Below are positions 1 through 5,966 of a stretch of DNA of 5,966 nt, in pieces. The notes under the pieces are model-generated. The model was not told where the DNA came from. It saw only the letters and a program-made list of their open reading frames with translations, and searched no databases. The stretch is from NCBI GenBank assembly GCA_903879765.1, contig CAIRMS010000348.1, positions 1-5,966 on the forward strand, in the 5' to 3' direction. The number at the start of each line of letters is the position of its first letter. Within the stretch, counting starts at the first letter, position 1. The position numbers and the translations under genes were made by a program. This stretch comes from an uncultured Flavobacteriales bacterium. Its GTDB lineage: Bacteria > Bacteroidota > Bacteroidia > Flavobacteriales_D > Crocinitomicaceae.

Positions 1-1304
1 ATCACCAAATCCCAATTAATCAATCCAGATGAATCTCTAAGCAAAGCGCTTGAATTGAAGATACTTGTTCCTCCACCACGACCAATGGAAACATAGGCAA
101 TGTTTGAAATAGACAGTTTATCATTTACCGTCCAAAAGTCCTTTAAGGTAAATTGAGGTTTAGAGTAGAAATTAAGACGTTCATTGAGGATTTCTTTTTT
201 TCCTTCAGTATTGGTTTGATATCCCCAATGCTGATTAAAGCGAATGCCCATATTCGAGAAAATCAAGGTTGAATCGATAGGTGCACCTAGATCTCGGGCT
301 GTTCCTTCATCAAAATACTGAATGGCTTGTGTAAATGAGCGCTGACCGTGTTCTTGAGGAGCAGCAAAAGCAGACAAAGTCATTAAATGTTTGTCCAATT
401 TCTTTGAAATTTTCAGGTATCCAAATTTTCCCTGACTTGGCGTACCATAAACCCAACCATCTGCTTGTTTGTAAGATGCAGAAAAAGTCAAGCCCCAACC
501 TGATTTTGTCATTCCCGTGTTATAGGATAGGGTAGAGCGTAATAAGTTTCCAGTACCGTATTCTTGGCGAAACGTTCCGCCTGGTTTGTTGGAAACTCCT
601 TGTGTAATAATGTTAATTGTCCCTCCAATTGAGGGCATTGCAATTTTTGTTGCTCCAAGTCCACGTTGAACCTGCATTTGTGCAGTAATGGCATCTAATC
701 CAAACCAATTGGACCAATAAACAGCACCATTTTCCATATCGTTCACTGGAACACCGTCGATCATTACTCCAACATTACGTTGGTCGAATCCACGGACATT
801 TATTCTTGCATCTCCATCTCCACCGCCTTGCTGCGTAGCATAGACTCCTGGAGTTCCATTTAGCAACATTGGTAAATCACGAGAACCTAATTCTTCCGTA
901 ATTTTTTGCAATGGTATTTTGGTGACTGCCACAGGTACATTTTGAGAACCCGCTAAATTTCCTATGACTTTGATTTCACGGTATTCTTGACTAGCACCGA
1001 TGAAAAAATTGACGGTAATAATGGGTTTAGAAACTTGTATTTCCTGAACCATGGAATCAAATCCCATCATTTTAAACGTAATGGAATAATCCCCGTACGT
1101 CACATCAGTCATTTCGTAAATCCCTTGAGAATTGGACATGGCTCTTTTCATCACCACACCTTTATCGTTATAAAGCGTGATTTTTGCGCCACTTAAAAGT
1201 TGATTGGTAGCATTTTCACTGACTTCACCAACGATTTTTGCAGAAACCTGACTGAAACTCCATTCAGCAAAGCACGCAAAAAGAATAAGGATAAGATATT
1301 TCAT
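1..1304 (-). CDS. TonB-dependent outer-membrane receptor, carboxypeptidase-regulatory-like N-terminus (partial, C-terminus beyond window)
   Basis: The frame stays open from an ATG at 1304-1302 to the window edge, giving 434 complete codons and no stop. Residues 1-18 form a signal peptide with a hydrophobic core and probable cleavage at SFS|Q. Residues about 22-104 look like a carboxypeptidase-D-regulatory-like beta-sandwich (SGAKITLYNDKG, GIYEMTDVTYGDYSITF). A TonB-box-like stretch (EIKVIGN, about 110-116) leads into a plug domain (about 118-235) with INVRGFDQRNVGVMIDGVPV and VNDMENGAVYWSNWFGL, signatures of Bacteroidota TonB receptors. From about residue 245, alternating beta-strand segments begin the 22-strand barrel, most of which is missing. 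Such receptors import a ligand across the outer membrane using TonB-ExbBD energy. The substrate cannot be read from the sequence and no SusD-type partner is visible. The gene starts 32 bp after the LTD gene on the same strand, so co-transcription is likely. Family assignment is firm; ligand is unknown. Confidence 0.95.
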   Translation of the reverse strand, partial: MKYLILILFACFAEWSFSQVSAKIVGEVSENATNQLLSGAKITLYNDKGVVMKRAMSNSQGIYEMTDVTYGDYSITFKMMGFDSMVQEIQVSKPIITVNFFIGASQEYREIKVIGNLAGSQNVPVAVTKIPLQKITEELGSRDLPMLLNGTPGVYATQQGGGDGDARINVRGFDQRNVGVMIDGVPVNDMENGAVYWSNWFGLDAITAQMQVQRGLGATKIAMPSIGGTINIITQGVSNKPGGTFRQEYGTGNLLRSTLSYNTGMTKSGWGLTFSASYKQADGWVYGTPSQGKFGYLKISKKLDKHLMTLSAFAAPQEHGQRSFTQAIQYFDEGTARDLGAPIDSTLIFSNMGIRFNQHWGYQTNTEGKKEILNERLNFYSKPQFTLKDFWTVNDKLSISNIAYVSIGRGGGTSIFNSSALLRDSSGLINWDLV

Positions 1305-1336
1305 CGTTTTTCGAGTAGGACAATAAAATGCCGTAC

Positions 1337-2395
1337 TTATCTTAAGATGATTTTACGGATCAATTGTTGTCCGTTAACATCTGTCATTCGAATGATGTAA
1401 ACACCGCTGAAATCGCTCAAATCTAAAGAAATAACTGGTTTTGAACCGATATTCGCTTGTGTGTATATTGTTTGTCCAAGTGAGTTTAATACTTGAATTT
1501 TACGAATATTTCCATTGCTTTTGATATTCACAAGTCCATTGCTTGGATTTGGGTAGACACTGATTGTGTTCATTTCATTTTCACCTACTGCAACAGGATT
1601 ACATGAGCAGTTGTGTGTCCCAAGCGAACTCCAGTTTCCATCTAGAATTGGGTTCCCACTTGTTCCAAAAAGTGTATCTCCGTTTGCATCTAAACGAACG
1701 ATTACTGGAGGAATTGAATCGTATTCTAACATTGGATCAAAAAACGAAGGATTGGCGGTTGAACCTTTCACGACAGTTGCCTTACGAATCATCGAATGGT
1801 CTTTTGTGATCAACACACCTAAACCTGTACTGTAAGGAAATTGCGTTGACCATGCGCCATCGTTTCCAGAAGATGATCCTGTTTCATTCGCTGGATTCTC
1901 ACCAATTTTCCCAAAAAGATCCACAATGGCAAATCCCGGTACATTAGTTGCGTTGATTAAGGTTGTTGCTGACGATGGTAAAGTCCCTTTAGCGAGCATA
2001 ATCGCATCGTTACCATTCCAGTAGAAGGAATTAGATGTATTGTATATTGGACAGTAAAATCCATCCGCTCGTGCTTGCAAAGAATCCCAAATTGGTGCTT
2101 CTTGTCCAGTTCCATTTGGATCTTGTTTGTCAAGAACTGCTACGTATACACTATGTGCAGCGATCGTTCCAGATAATTGAATGGAATTCGAAACAGTTGC
2201 TGTTGTTGAACCATTTGAATAACGTGAGACAAAGTATCCACTCAGGTTAATCGGATTAGCCGTTGGATTGTAAATTTCTAAAGCTTTGTTGTTTGACCAT
2301 CCTTCAACGTACTCAGAAATGAATAATTCAGAACAATTTTGAGCAGTTGCATTGAGTGCTAAAACACTTGTAATAAACAGTAAAATTTTTTTCAT
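1337..2395 (-). CDS. Secreted lamin-tail-domain protein with T9SS type A C-terminal sorting domain
   Basis: This is a complete 352-residue protein. Residues 1-18 are a Sec signal peptide (MKKILLFITSVLALNATA, cleavage before Q19). A lamin tail domain follows, opening with ELFISEYVEGWSNNKALEIY (24-42) and closing with WSSLGTHNCSC (about 255-265); YWNGNDAIML (125-134) and IVDLFGKIGENP (157-168) are typical internal motifs. The last 75 or so residues are a T9SS type A sorting domain: SVYPNPSNGLVNI (279-291), IQVLNSLGQTIY, DLSDFSGVYIIRM and a terminal basic KIILR. The protein should therefore cross the outer membrane by T9SS and be released or anchored at the surface. Bacteroidota LTDs often sit in extracellular nucleases and phosphatases, but no catalytic domain is present here, so a binding or structural role is inferred. 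Five cysteines occur in the mature part. It precedes the TonB receptor by 32 bp and is probably the first gene of that operon. The start is set by the signal peptide; no Shine-Dalgarno is seen. Confidence 0.93.
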   Translation of the reverse strand: MKKILLFITSVLALNATAQNCSELFISEYVEGWSNNKALEIYNPTANPINLSGYFVSRYSNGSTTATVSNSIQLSGTIAAHSVYVAVLDKQDPNGTGQEAPIWDSLQARADGFYCPIYNTSNSFYWNGNDAIMLAKGTLPSSATTLINATNVPGFAIVDLFGKIGENPANETGSSSGNDGAWSTQFPYSTGLGVLITKDHSMIRKATVVKGSTANPSFFDPMLEYDSIPPVIVRLDANGDTLFGTSGNPILDGNWSSLGTHNCSCNPVAVGENEMNTISVYPNPSNGLVNIKSNGNIRKIQVLNSLGQTIYTQANIGSKPVISLDLSDFSGVYIIRMTDVNGQQLIRKIILR

Positions 2396-2510
2396 AATCC
2401 AATAAAAACAAGCAGCATGAACTTTTTTGTCGTTACAAAGTCATGATGTTATTATTCTTTAAACGTGGTTTCAGCATGGATGCATCAAGGAGGACACGTA
2501 AAAAGTTAAA

Positions 2511-2547
2511 CAAATTTAGGTGTTTTTTTGAAAAAAAATAAACTTTC
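2511..2547 (-). promoter_or_regulatory. Candidate Bacteroidota-type promoter for the LTD/TonB receptor genes
   Basis: On the minus strand, 2518-2511 reads TAAATTTG, a perfect match to the Bacteroidota -7 consensus TAnnTTTG. About 20 bp upstream lies GTTTA (2543-2539), a weak -33 candidate that falls inside one copy of the local direct repeat. Transcription would begin near 2506, giving a 5' leader of about 110 nt before the ATG at 2395. The -7 match is direct; promoter activity is inferred. Confidence 0.45.
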
Positions 2548-2560
2548 AGGTTAAACTTTC
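2539..2560. repeat. Tandem 9-bp direct repeat TAAACTTTC (2 copies, 13-bp period)
   Basis: TAAACTTTC occurs at 2539-2547 and again at 2552-2560, separated by AGGT. The proximal copy overlaps the -33 position of the candidate minus-strand promoter, and both lie about 80-100 bp upstream of the peptidase start. The location suits an operator, but the sequence is AT-rich and two 9-mers could recur by chance. Confidence 0.5.
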
Positions 2561-2589
2561 GTGAATTAAATGTTAGCACGAGGAACAAG

Positions 2590-2620
2590 TTGTTTAATCC
2601 AAGTACAATCCTTAAATTCG
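2590..2620 (+). promoter_or_regulatory. Candidate Bacteroidota-type promoter for the S9 peptidase gene
   Basis: TTG at 2590-2592 is followed after 20 bp by TAAATTCG at 2613-2620, one mismatch from the TAnnTTTG -7 consensus. The spacing is that expected between Bacteroidota -33 and -7 boxes. Transcription would begin near 2625, leaving a short leader of about 15 nt before the ATG at 2640. This rests on consensus matching only. Confidence 0.4.
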
Positions 2621-2639
2621 GGCTTCAATTTAATAATAC

Positions 2640-4799
2640 ATGAAAAATAGTCTCCTCTTTGTTTTTACATTCGTTTGCACAGTAGTTTTTTCGCAAGACC
2701 TTACTGTTGAGCGCATTTGGAAAAATTTTGAATTTAGTCCAAAACGTATTAGTGGTTTTAAATCCATGAATGATGGAGAAAACTATACAAGTATAAAGGA
2801 TGGAAATTCAATCTTCAAATATAGTTTAAACGATGTAAATGATAAAGGAACAGTCGTTCTAGATGGTTCGAAACTATTAGTAGATGGTAAAAAACTCACA
2901 TTTGATGATTATGAGTTTAACTCAGACGAAACAAAGATTCTTTTATTAACGAACGTTGAGTCTATTTACCGTCGCAGTTATCACGCAGTTTATTATTTGT
3001 TTGATCTTACCACACAAAAATTAATCCCCTTAGATCCTGCACATTCTCCGCAAACATTGGCTGAATATTCACCTGATGGATCAAAAGTATCCTATATACA
3101 CGGTAATGATTTATTTGTTAAAACCATTGCCAGCGGTAAGGTGGAGAAATTAACTTCAGATGGTAAGCGAAATAAAATCATTAATGGTACGACTGATTGG
3201 GTGTATGAGGAAGAATTTTCCATTACTAAAGCATATGGATGGTCTCCGGATAGTAAATTCATCGCTTATTTACGTTTTGATGAAAAGGCCGTTCCAGAAT
3301 TTAGCATGGATATGTTTGAGGGCCTTTATCCAGAACAGTATACATTTAAGTATCCGAAAGCAGGTGAGGTGAATAGCATTGTAACCGCACATTGTATTTC
3401 TTTGGAAAGTAAAAAAGTGCAGCAAATTAATTTAGGTACTTACGAATACATTCCAAGACTGAATTGGTCTTCAAAATCGAATCAATTGATCGTCCAAACC
3501 ATGAATCGTCACCAAAACGAACTGAATTATTGGTTGGTGGATGTAGTAAAAGGAAAAGTTGCGAGCAAAAACTTCTTCACGGAGAAATCGAAAACCTATG
3601 TGGATATCGATGATAATTTATTAATCCTGAAAGATGGACAATCCATTTTGCGTACAAGTGAAGAAAATGGATACCGACATATTTTTCAATTGAATTTTGA
3701 TGGAACAGTGAAACAAATCACAACTGGTTCTTGGGATGTGATTGATTTTCTTGGTTTTGATGAAGTGACACAACAAATTTTTTATAGTTCTGCAGAAAAG
3801 GGGGCTATTCAAAAATCCATTTATGCGATTCAATTAAATGGTTCAAATAAACGTGATTTAACACCTACATTAGGTTCGAATGAAGCGGAATTTTTGAATG
3901 GAATGAAGTATTTCGTCCATACCTATTCAAATGCGAATCAAGCTCCTGCTTATTCTCTTTGTAAAAGTGATGGTTCTGTAGTTCGTGTTTTGGAGTCCAA
4001 TCAAGCATTTATGGATAAACTAAAAAACGAACGTTTATCTACGAAACAATTCATTGAGGTGAATGCCAATGGTGTGAAATTAAATGCGTCAGTTATTTTA
4101 CCTGTGGGATTTGATCCAGCGAAGAAATACCCAATGTATGTGAATGTATATGGTGGACCAGGACACAATGAAGTATTAAATGCTTGGGATGGGAATGATT
4201 ATTTCTTCCACCAACTTTTGGCTCAAAAGGGTTACATTGTTTTTCAAGTGGATCCAAGAGGTACAATGTATCAAGGTGCAGATTTTAAAAAGTCAACGTA
4301 TTTACAATTAGGTAAATTGGAAATTGAAGATGTGATGAATGCTGTGAAAGAATATGCGAAAAATTCATTTGTGGATGCAAGTCGTGTTGGAATCATGGGG
4401 TGGAGTTACGGTGGATTCATGGCTTCTTTAGGAATAACAAAGGGTGCAGATGTCTTTAAAATGGCTATTGCGGTGGCACCTGTAACGAATTGGCGCTATT
4501 ACGACAATATCTATACGGAACGTTTTATGCGCACGCCACAGGAAAATGCAGATGGATATGATCGCAATTCACCGATTAATTTTGTCGATAACATCAAAGG
4601 AAAGTACCTTTTAATCCACGGTTCTGCGGATGATAATGTTCATTATCAAAATAGCATGGAAATGGTTAATGCGCTTGTGAAAGCGAATAAACAATTTGAC
4701 TTGTTTGTTTATCCCAACAAAAACCACGGAATTTATGGAGGTAACACAAGAAATCACCTGTTTCAAATGATGCTAAATTTCATTGAGGAAAATCTATAG
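2640..4799 (+). CDS. dpp4: Dipeptidyl peptidase IV-type serine peptidase (family S9B)
   Basis: This 719-residue exported peptidase should remove X-Pro or X-Ala dipeptides from peptide N-termini. A signal peptide spans residues 1-18 (cleavage VFS|Q). An eight-bladed beta-propeller (DPPIV N-terminal domain) covers about 35-450 and the alpha/beta-hydrolase domain about 480-719. The catalytic triad is Ser589 (GWSYGG), Asp664 (GSADDNVH) and His696 (NHGIYGG). Substrate-site residues of human DPP4 are also matched: the Glu205/Glu206 pair at E191/E192 (DWVYEEEF), Arg125 at R111, Tyr547 at Y504 (NVYGGPG), Asn710 at N666, and the S1 pocket V615, W618, Y621 and Y625. Length is normal for bacterial DPP IV (about 720). 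The protein ends right after the hydrolase fold with no T9SS sorting domain, so a periplasmic location is likely. A closely related prolyl tripeptidyl peptidase is the main alternative. It is divergent from the LTD gene and probably monocistronic. The ATG is set by the signal peptide. Confidence 0.95.
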   Translation: MKNSLLFVFTFVCTVVFSQDLTVERIWKNFEFSPKRISGFKSMNDGENYTSIKDGNSIFKYSLNDVNDKGTVVLDGSKLLVDGKKLTFDDYEFNSDETKILLLTNVESIYRRSYHAVYYLFDLTTQKLIPLDPAHSPQTLAEYSPDGSKVSYIHGNDLFVKTIASGKVEKLTSDGKRNKIINGTTDWVYEEEFSITKAYGWSPDSKFIAYLRFDEKAVPEFSMDMFEGLYPEQYTFKYPKAGEVNSIVTAHCISLESKKVQQINLGTYEYIPRLNWSSKSNQLIVQTMNRHQNELNYWLVDVVKGKVASKNFFTEKSKTYVDIDDNLLILKDGQSILRTSEENGYRHIFQLNFDGTVKQITTGSWDVIDFLGFDEVTQQIFYSSAEKGAIQKSIYAIQLNGSNKRDLTPTLGSNEAEFLNGMKYFVHTYSNANQAPAYSLCKSDGSVVRVLESNQAFMDKLKNERLSTKQFIEVNANGVKLNASVILPVGFDPAKKYPMYVNVYGGPGHNEVLNAWDGNDYFFHQLLAQKGYIVFQVDPRGTMYQGADFKKSTYLQLGKLEIEDVMNAVKEYAKNSFVDASRVGIMGWSYGGFMASLGITKGADVFKMAIAVAPVTNWRYYDNIYTERFMRTPQENADGYDRNSPINFVDNIKGKYLLIHGSADDNVHYQNSMEMVNALVKANKQFDLFVYPNKNHGIYGGNTRNHLFQMMLNFIEENL

Positions 4800-4812
4800 T
4801 TTGCCAAAAATG

Positions 4813-4836
4813 TCATTAAATCATTAATATTTTAAT
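4813..4836 (+). terminator. Weak AT-only hairpin after the S9 peptidase gene, possible terminator
   Basis: About 25 bases after the peptidase stop, ATTAA-TATT-TTAAT (4823-4836) can form a 5-bp stem entirely of A-T pairs, preceded by a repeated TCATTAA. It has no GC-rich stem and no distinct T-tract, so it is at best a marginal intrinsic terminator. It is listed because it is the only hairpin in this intergenic gap. Confidence 0.15.
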
Positions 4837-4844
4837 AGAGGCAA

Positions 4845-4874
4845 TTGGAGTTCGATGTTTCTTTTGTAATTTAG
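4845..4874 (+). promoter_or_regulatory. Candidate Bacteroidota-type promoter for citrate synthase
   Basis: TTGG at 4845-4848 and TAATTTAG at 4867-4874 are 18 bp apart. The second differs from the TAnnTTTG -7 consensus at one base. Transcription would begin near 4879, giving a leader of about 35 nt before the ATG at 4915. This supports independent transcription of citrate synthase rather than reliance on readthrough from the peptidase gene. Based on consensus and spacing only. Confidence 0.45.
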
Positions 4875-4914
4875 AGCAAAACTTTTAAACCAAACAAATA
4901 TTTCGTTAGAAAAA

Positions 4915-5966
4915 ATGAGTGAACTAGCAAAAATCGAACTTGATGGGAAGGTATATGAACTTCCAATTATAACAGGTACAGAAAACGAAAAAGCAATCGA
5001 TATCTCCAAATTGAGAGATATGACAGGTTACATTACCCTAGATACAGGTTACAAGAACACAGGAGCAACGAAAAGTGCGATTACCTTCTTGGACGGAGAA
5101 GAAGGAATTCTACATTACAGAGGATATTCAATTGAGCAATTAGCGGCGAAAGCTTCGTTCATTGAAGTTGCATATCTTCTCATTTATGGAGACCTTCCAA
5201 ACCAAGCTGAATTGGATCAATTTGAGGATAGTATCAAAAAACACACATTGGTTCATGAGGACATGAAACAATTCTTCGAAGCATATCCTTCGAAAGCGCA
5301 TCCAATGGGTGTCCTTTCTTCGATGATTGCATCTTTAGCTACCTTCTATCCAGAATCTTTGGATCCAAACAGAAGCAAGGAAGCGAAAAACTTAACGATT
5401 CACCGTTTGATCGCGAAATTACCTACGTTAGCAGCTTGGGCATACAAGAATTCGATTCGTCACCCGTTCATGTATCCAAAAAATGAATTCGACTACTGCA
5501 AGAATTTCTTGTATATGATGTTTGCGATGCCAACGGAAGATTACAAAGTTGATCCAGTTGTGGTGAGTGCATTGAATACACTATTGATTCTTCACGCTGA
5601 TCACGAACAAAACTGTTCAACATCAACTGTTCGTATCGTAGGTTCTTCTCAAGCGAATTTATACTCAACTGTTTCTGCTGGTATTTCAGCACTTTGGGGT
5701 CCACTACATGGTGGAGCAAACCAAGAAGTAATTGAAATGTTAGAGCAAATCCACAACGATGGTGGAAATGTAGACAAATGGGTCTTGAAAGCGAAGGACA
5801 AAGAAGATCCATTCCGTTTGATGGGCTTTGGTCACCGCGTTTACAAAAACTTCGATCCACGAGCGAACATCATCAAAAAAGCATGTGATGAAGTATTGGA
5901 AAAATTAGGTGTGAATGATCCATTATTGGATATCGCGAAAAAATTAGAGAAAGTTGCCTTGGAGGA
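4915..5966 (+). CDS. gltA: Type II citrate synthase (partial, C-terminus beyond window)
   Basis: The frame is open from ATG 4915 to the window edge, giving 350 complete codons of an enzyme usually about 430 long. It condenses oxaloacetate with acetyl-CoA to citrate, the entry step of the TCA cycle, in the cytoplasm. The short N-terminal beta domain (1-50) seen in hexameric, E. coli GltA-like enzymes is present. Active-site motifs are LILHADHEQNCSTSTVR (224-240; H230 corresponds to E. coli His229), GPLHGGAN (H265, E. coli His264) and GFGHRVYKNFDPRA (H307 and R316, E. coli His305 and Arg314). The catalytic Asp362 equivalent lies beyond the window. Of the E. coli NADH-site residues, H110, Y145, R164 and K168 are kept, but Cys206 aligns with T207 and Arg109 with K109. 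The start gives the normal N-terminus; an A-rich stretch but no Shine-Dalgarno precedes it. It lies 115 bp after the peptidase gene with its own candidate promoter. Confidence 0.97.
   Translation, partial: MSELAKIELDGKVYELPIITGTENEKAIDISKLRDMTGYITLDTGYKNTGATKSAITFLDGEEGILHYRGYSIEQLAAKASFIEVAYLLIYGDLPNQAELDQFEDSIKKHTLVHEDMKQFFEAYPSKAHPMGVLSSMIASLATFYPESLDPNRSKEAKNLTIHRLIAKLPTLAAWAYKNSIRHPFMYPKNEFDYCKNFLYMMFAMPTEDYKVDPVVVSALNTLLILHADHEQNCSTSTVRIVGSSQANLYSTVSAGISALWGPLHGGANQEVIEMLEQIHNDGGNVDKWVLKAKDKEDPFRLMGFGHRVYKNFDPRANIIKKACDEVLEKLGVNDPLLDIAKKLEKVALE

Noticed and set aside
310..694. Short ORFs on both strands (61-66 codons) in the first 700 bases
   Set aside because: They lie within the uninterrupted TonB receptor frame, which explains the sequence fully with plug and barrel motifs.
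1564..1835. Plus-strand ORFs of 81-89 codons inside the LTD gene
   Set aside because: They are antisense to a complete gene with signal peptide, LTD and sorting domain; their translations show no domain features.
2413..2478. CAGCATG repeated at 2413-2419 and 2472-2478
   Set aside because: A 7-bp repeat 59 bp apart has no clear structural or regulatory context and is expected by chance at this scale.
2487..2493. AAGGAGG on the plus strand, a perfect Shine-Dalgarno-like sequence
   Set aside because: No ATG, GTG or TTG with an open frame follows at usable spacing, and the other genes here do not use Shine-Dalgarno sites.
2396..2510. Possible riboswitch in the LTD leader
   Set aside because: I found no recognisable core of the TPP, cobalamin, SAM, preQ1 or glycine classes and no strong helix by eye.
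5023..5053. ACAGGTTACA direct repeat in citrate synthase
   Set aside because: It encodes the TGY tripeptide twice in the N-terminal domain and is explained by the protein sequence.
5468..5860. Minus-strand 130-codon ORF
   Set aside because: It is antisense to the active-site region of citrate synthase, and its composition is that of a reverse-complement shadow.

Overview
The window looks like a piece of a Bacteroidota chromosome, most likely Flavobacteriales. Three things point there: an AT-rich sequence in which no gene has a convincing Shine-Dalgarno before its start, a protein with a type IX secretion (T9SS) C-terminal sorting domain, and a TonB-dependent receptor with the N-terminal carboxypeptidase-regulatory-like domain typical of the phylum. 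Candidate promoters also fit the Bacteroidota pattern (TAnnTTTG -7 box with a TTG-type -33 box). I cannot assign a genus.

There are four protein genes in two divergent groups. On the minus strand, a secreted lamin-tail-domain (LTD) protein (1337-2395) is followed after 32 bp by a TonB-dependent receptor (1304 down to the window edge, C-terminus missing). They are probably co-transcribed and may form a surface binding and uptake pair; the ligand is unknown. On the plus strand, a dipeptidyl-peptidase-IV-type S9 peptidase (2640-4799) is followed after 115 bp by a type II citrate synthase (4915 to the window edge, C-terminus missing), which seems to have its own promoter.

The 244-bp divergent region (2396-2639) holds candidate promoters for both directions, a 9-bp direct repeat with a 13-bp period, and a probable leader of about 110 nt for the LTD gene with a possible 14-codon ORF. 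I saw no tRNA, rRNA, CRISPR array, insertion sequence or recognisable riboswitch. The window is mostly ordinary chromosomal content; the least characterised part is the LTD/TonB pair and its leader.
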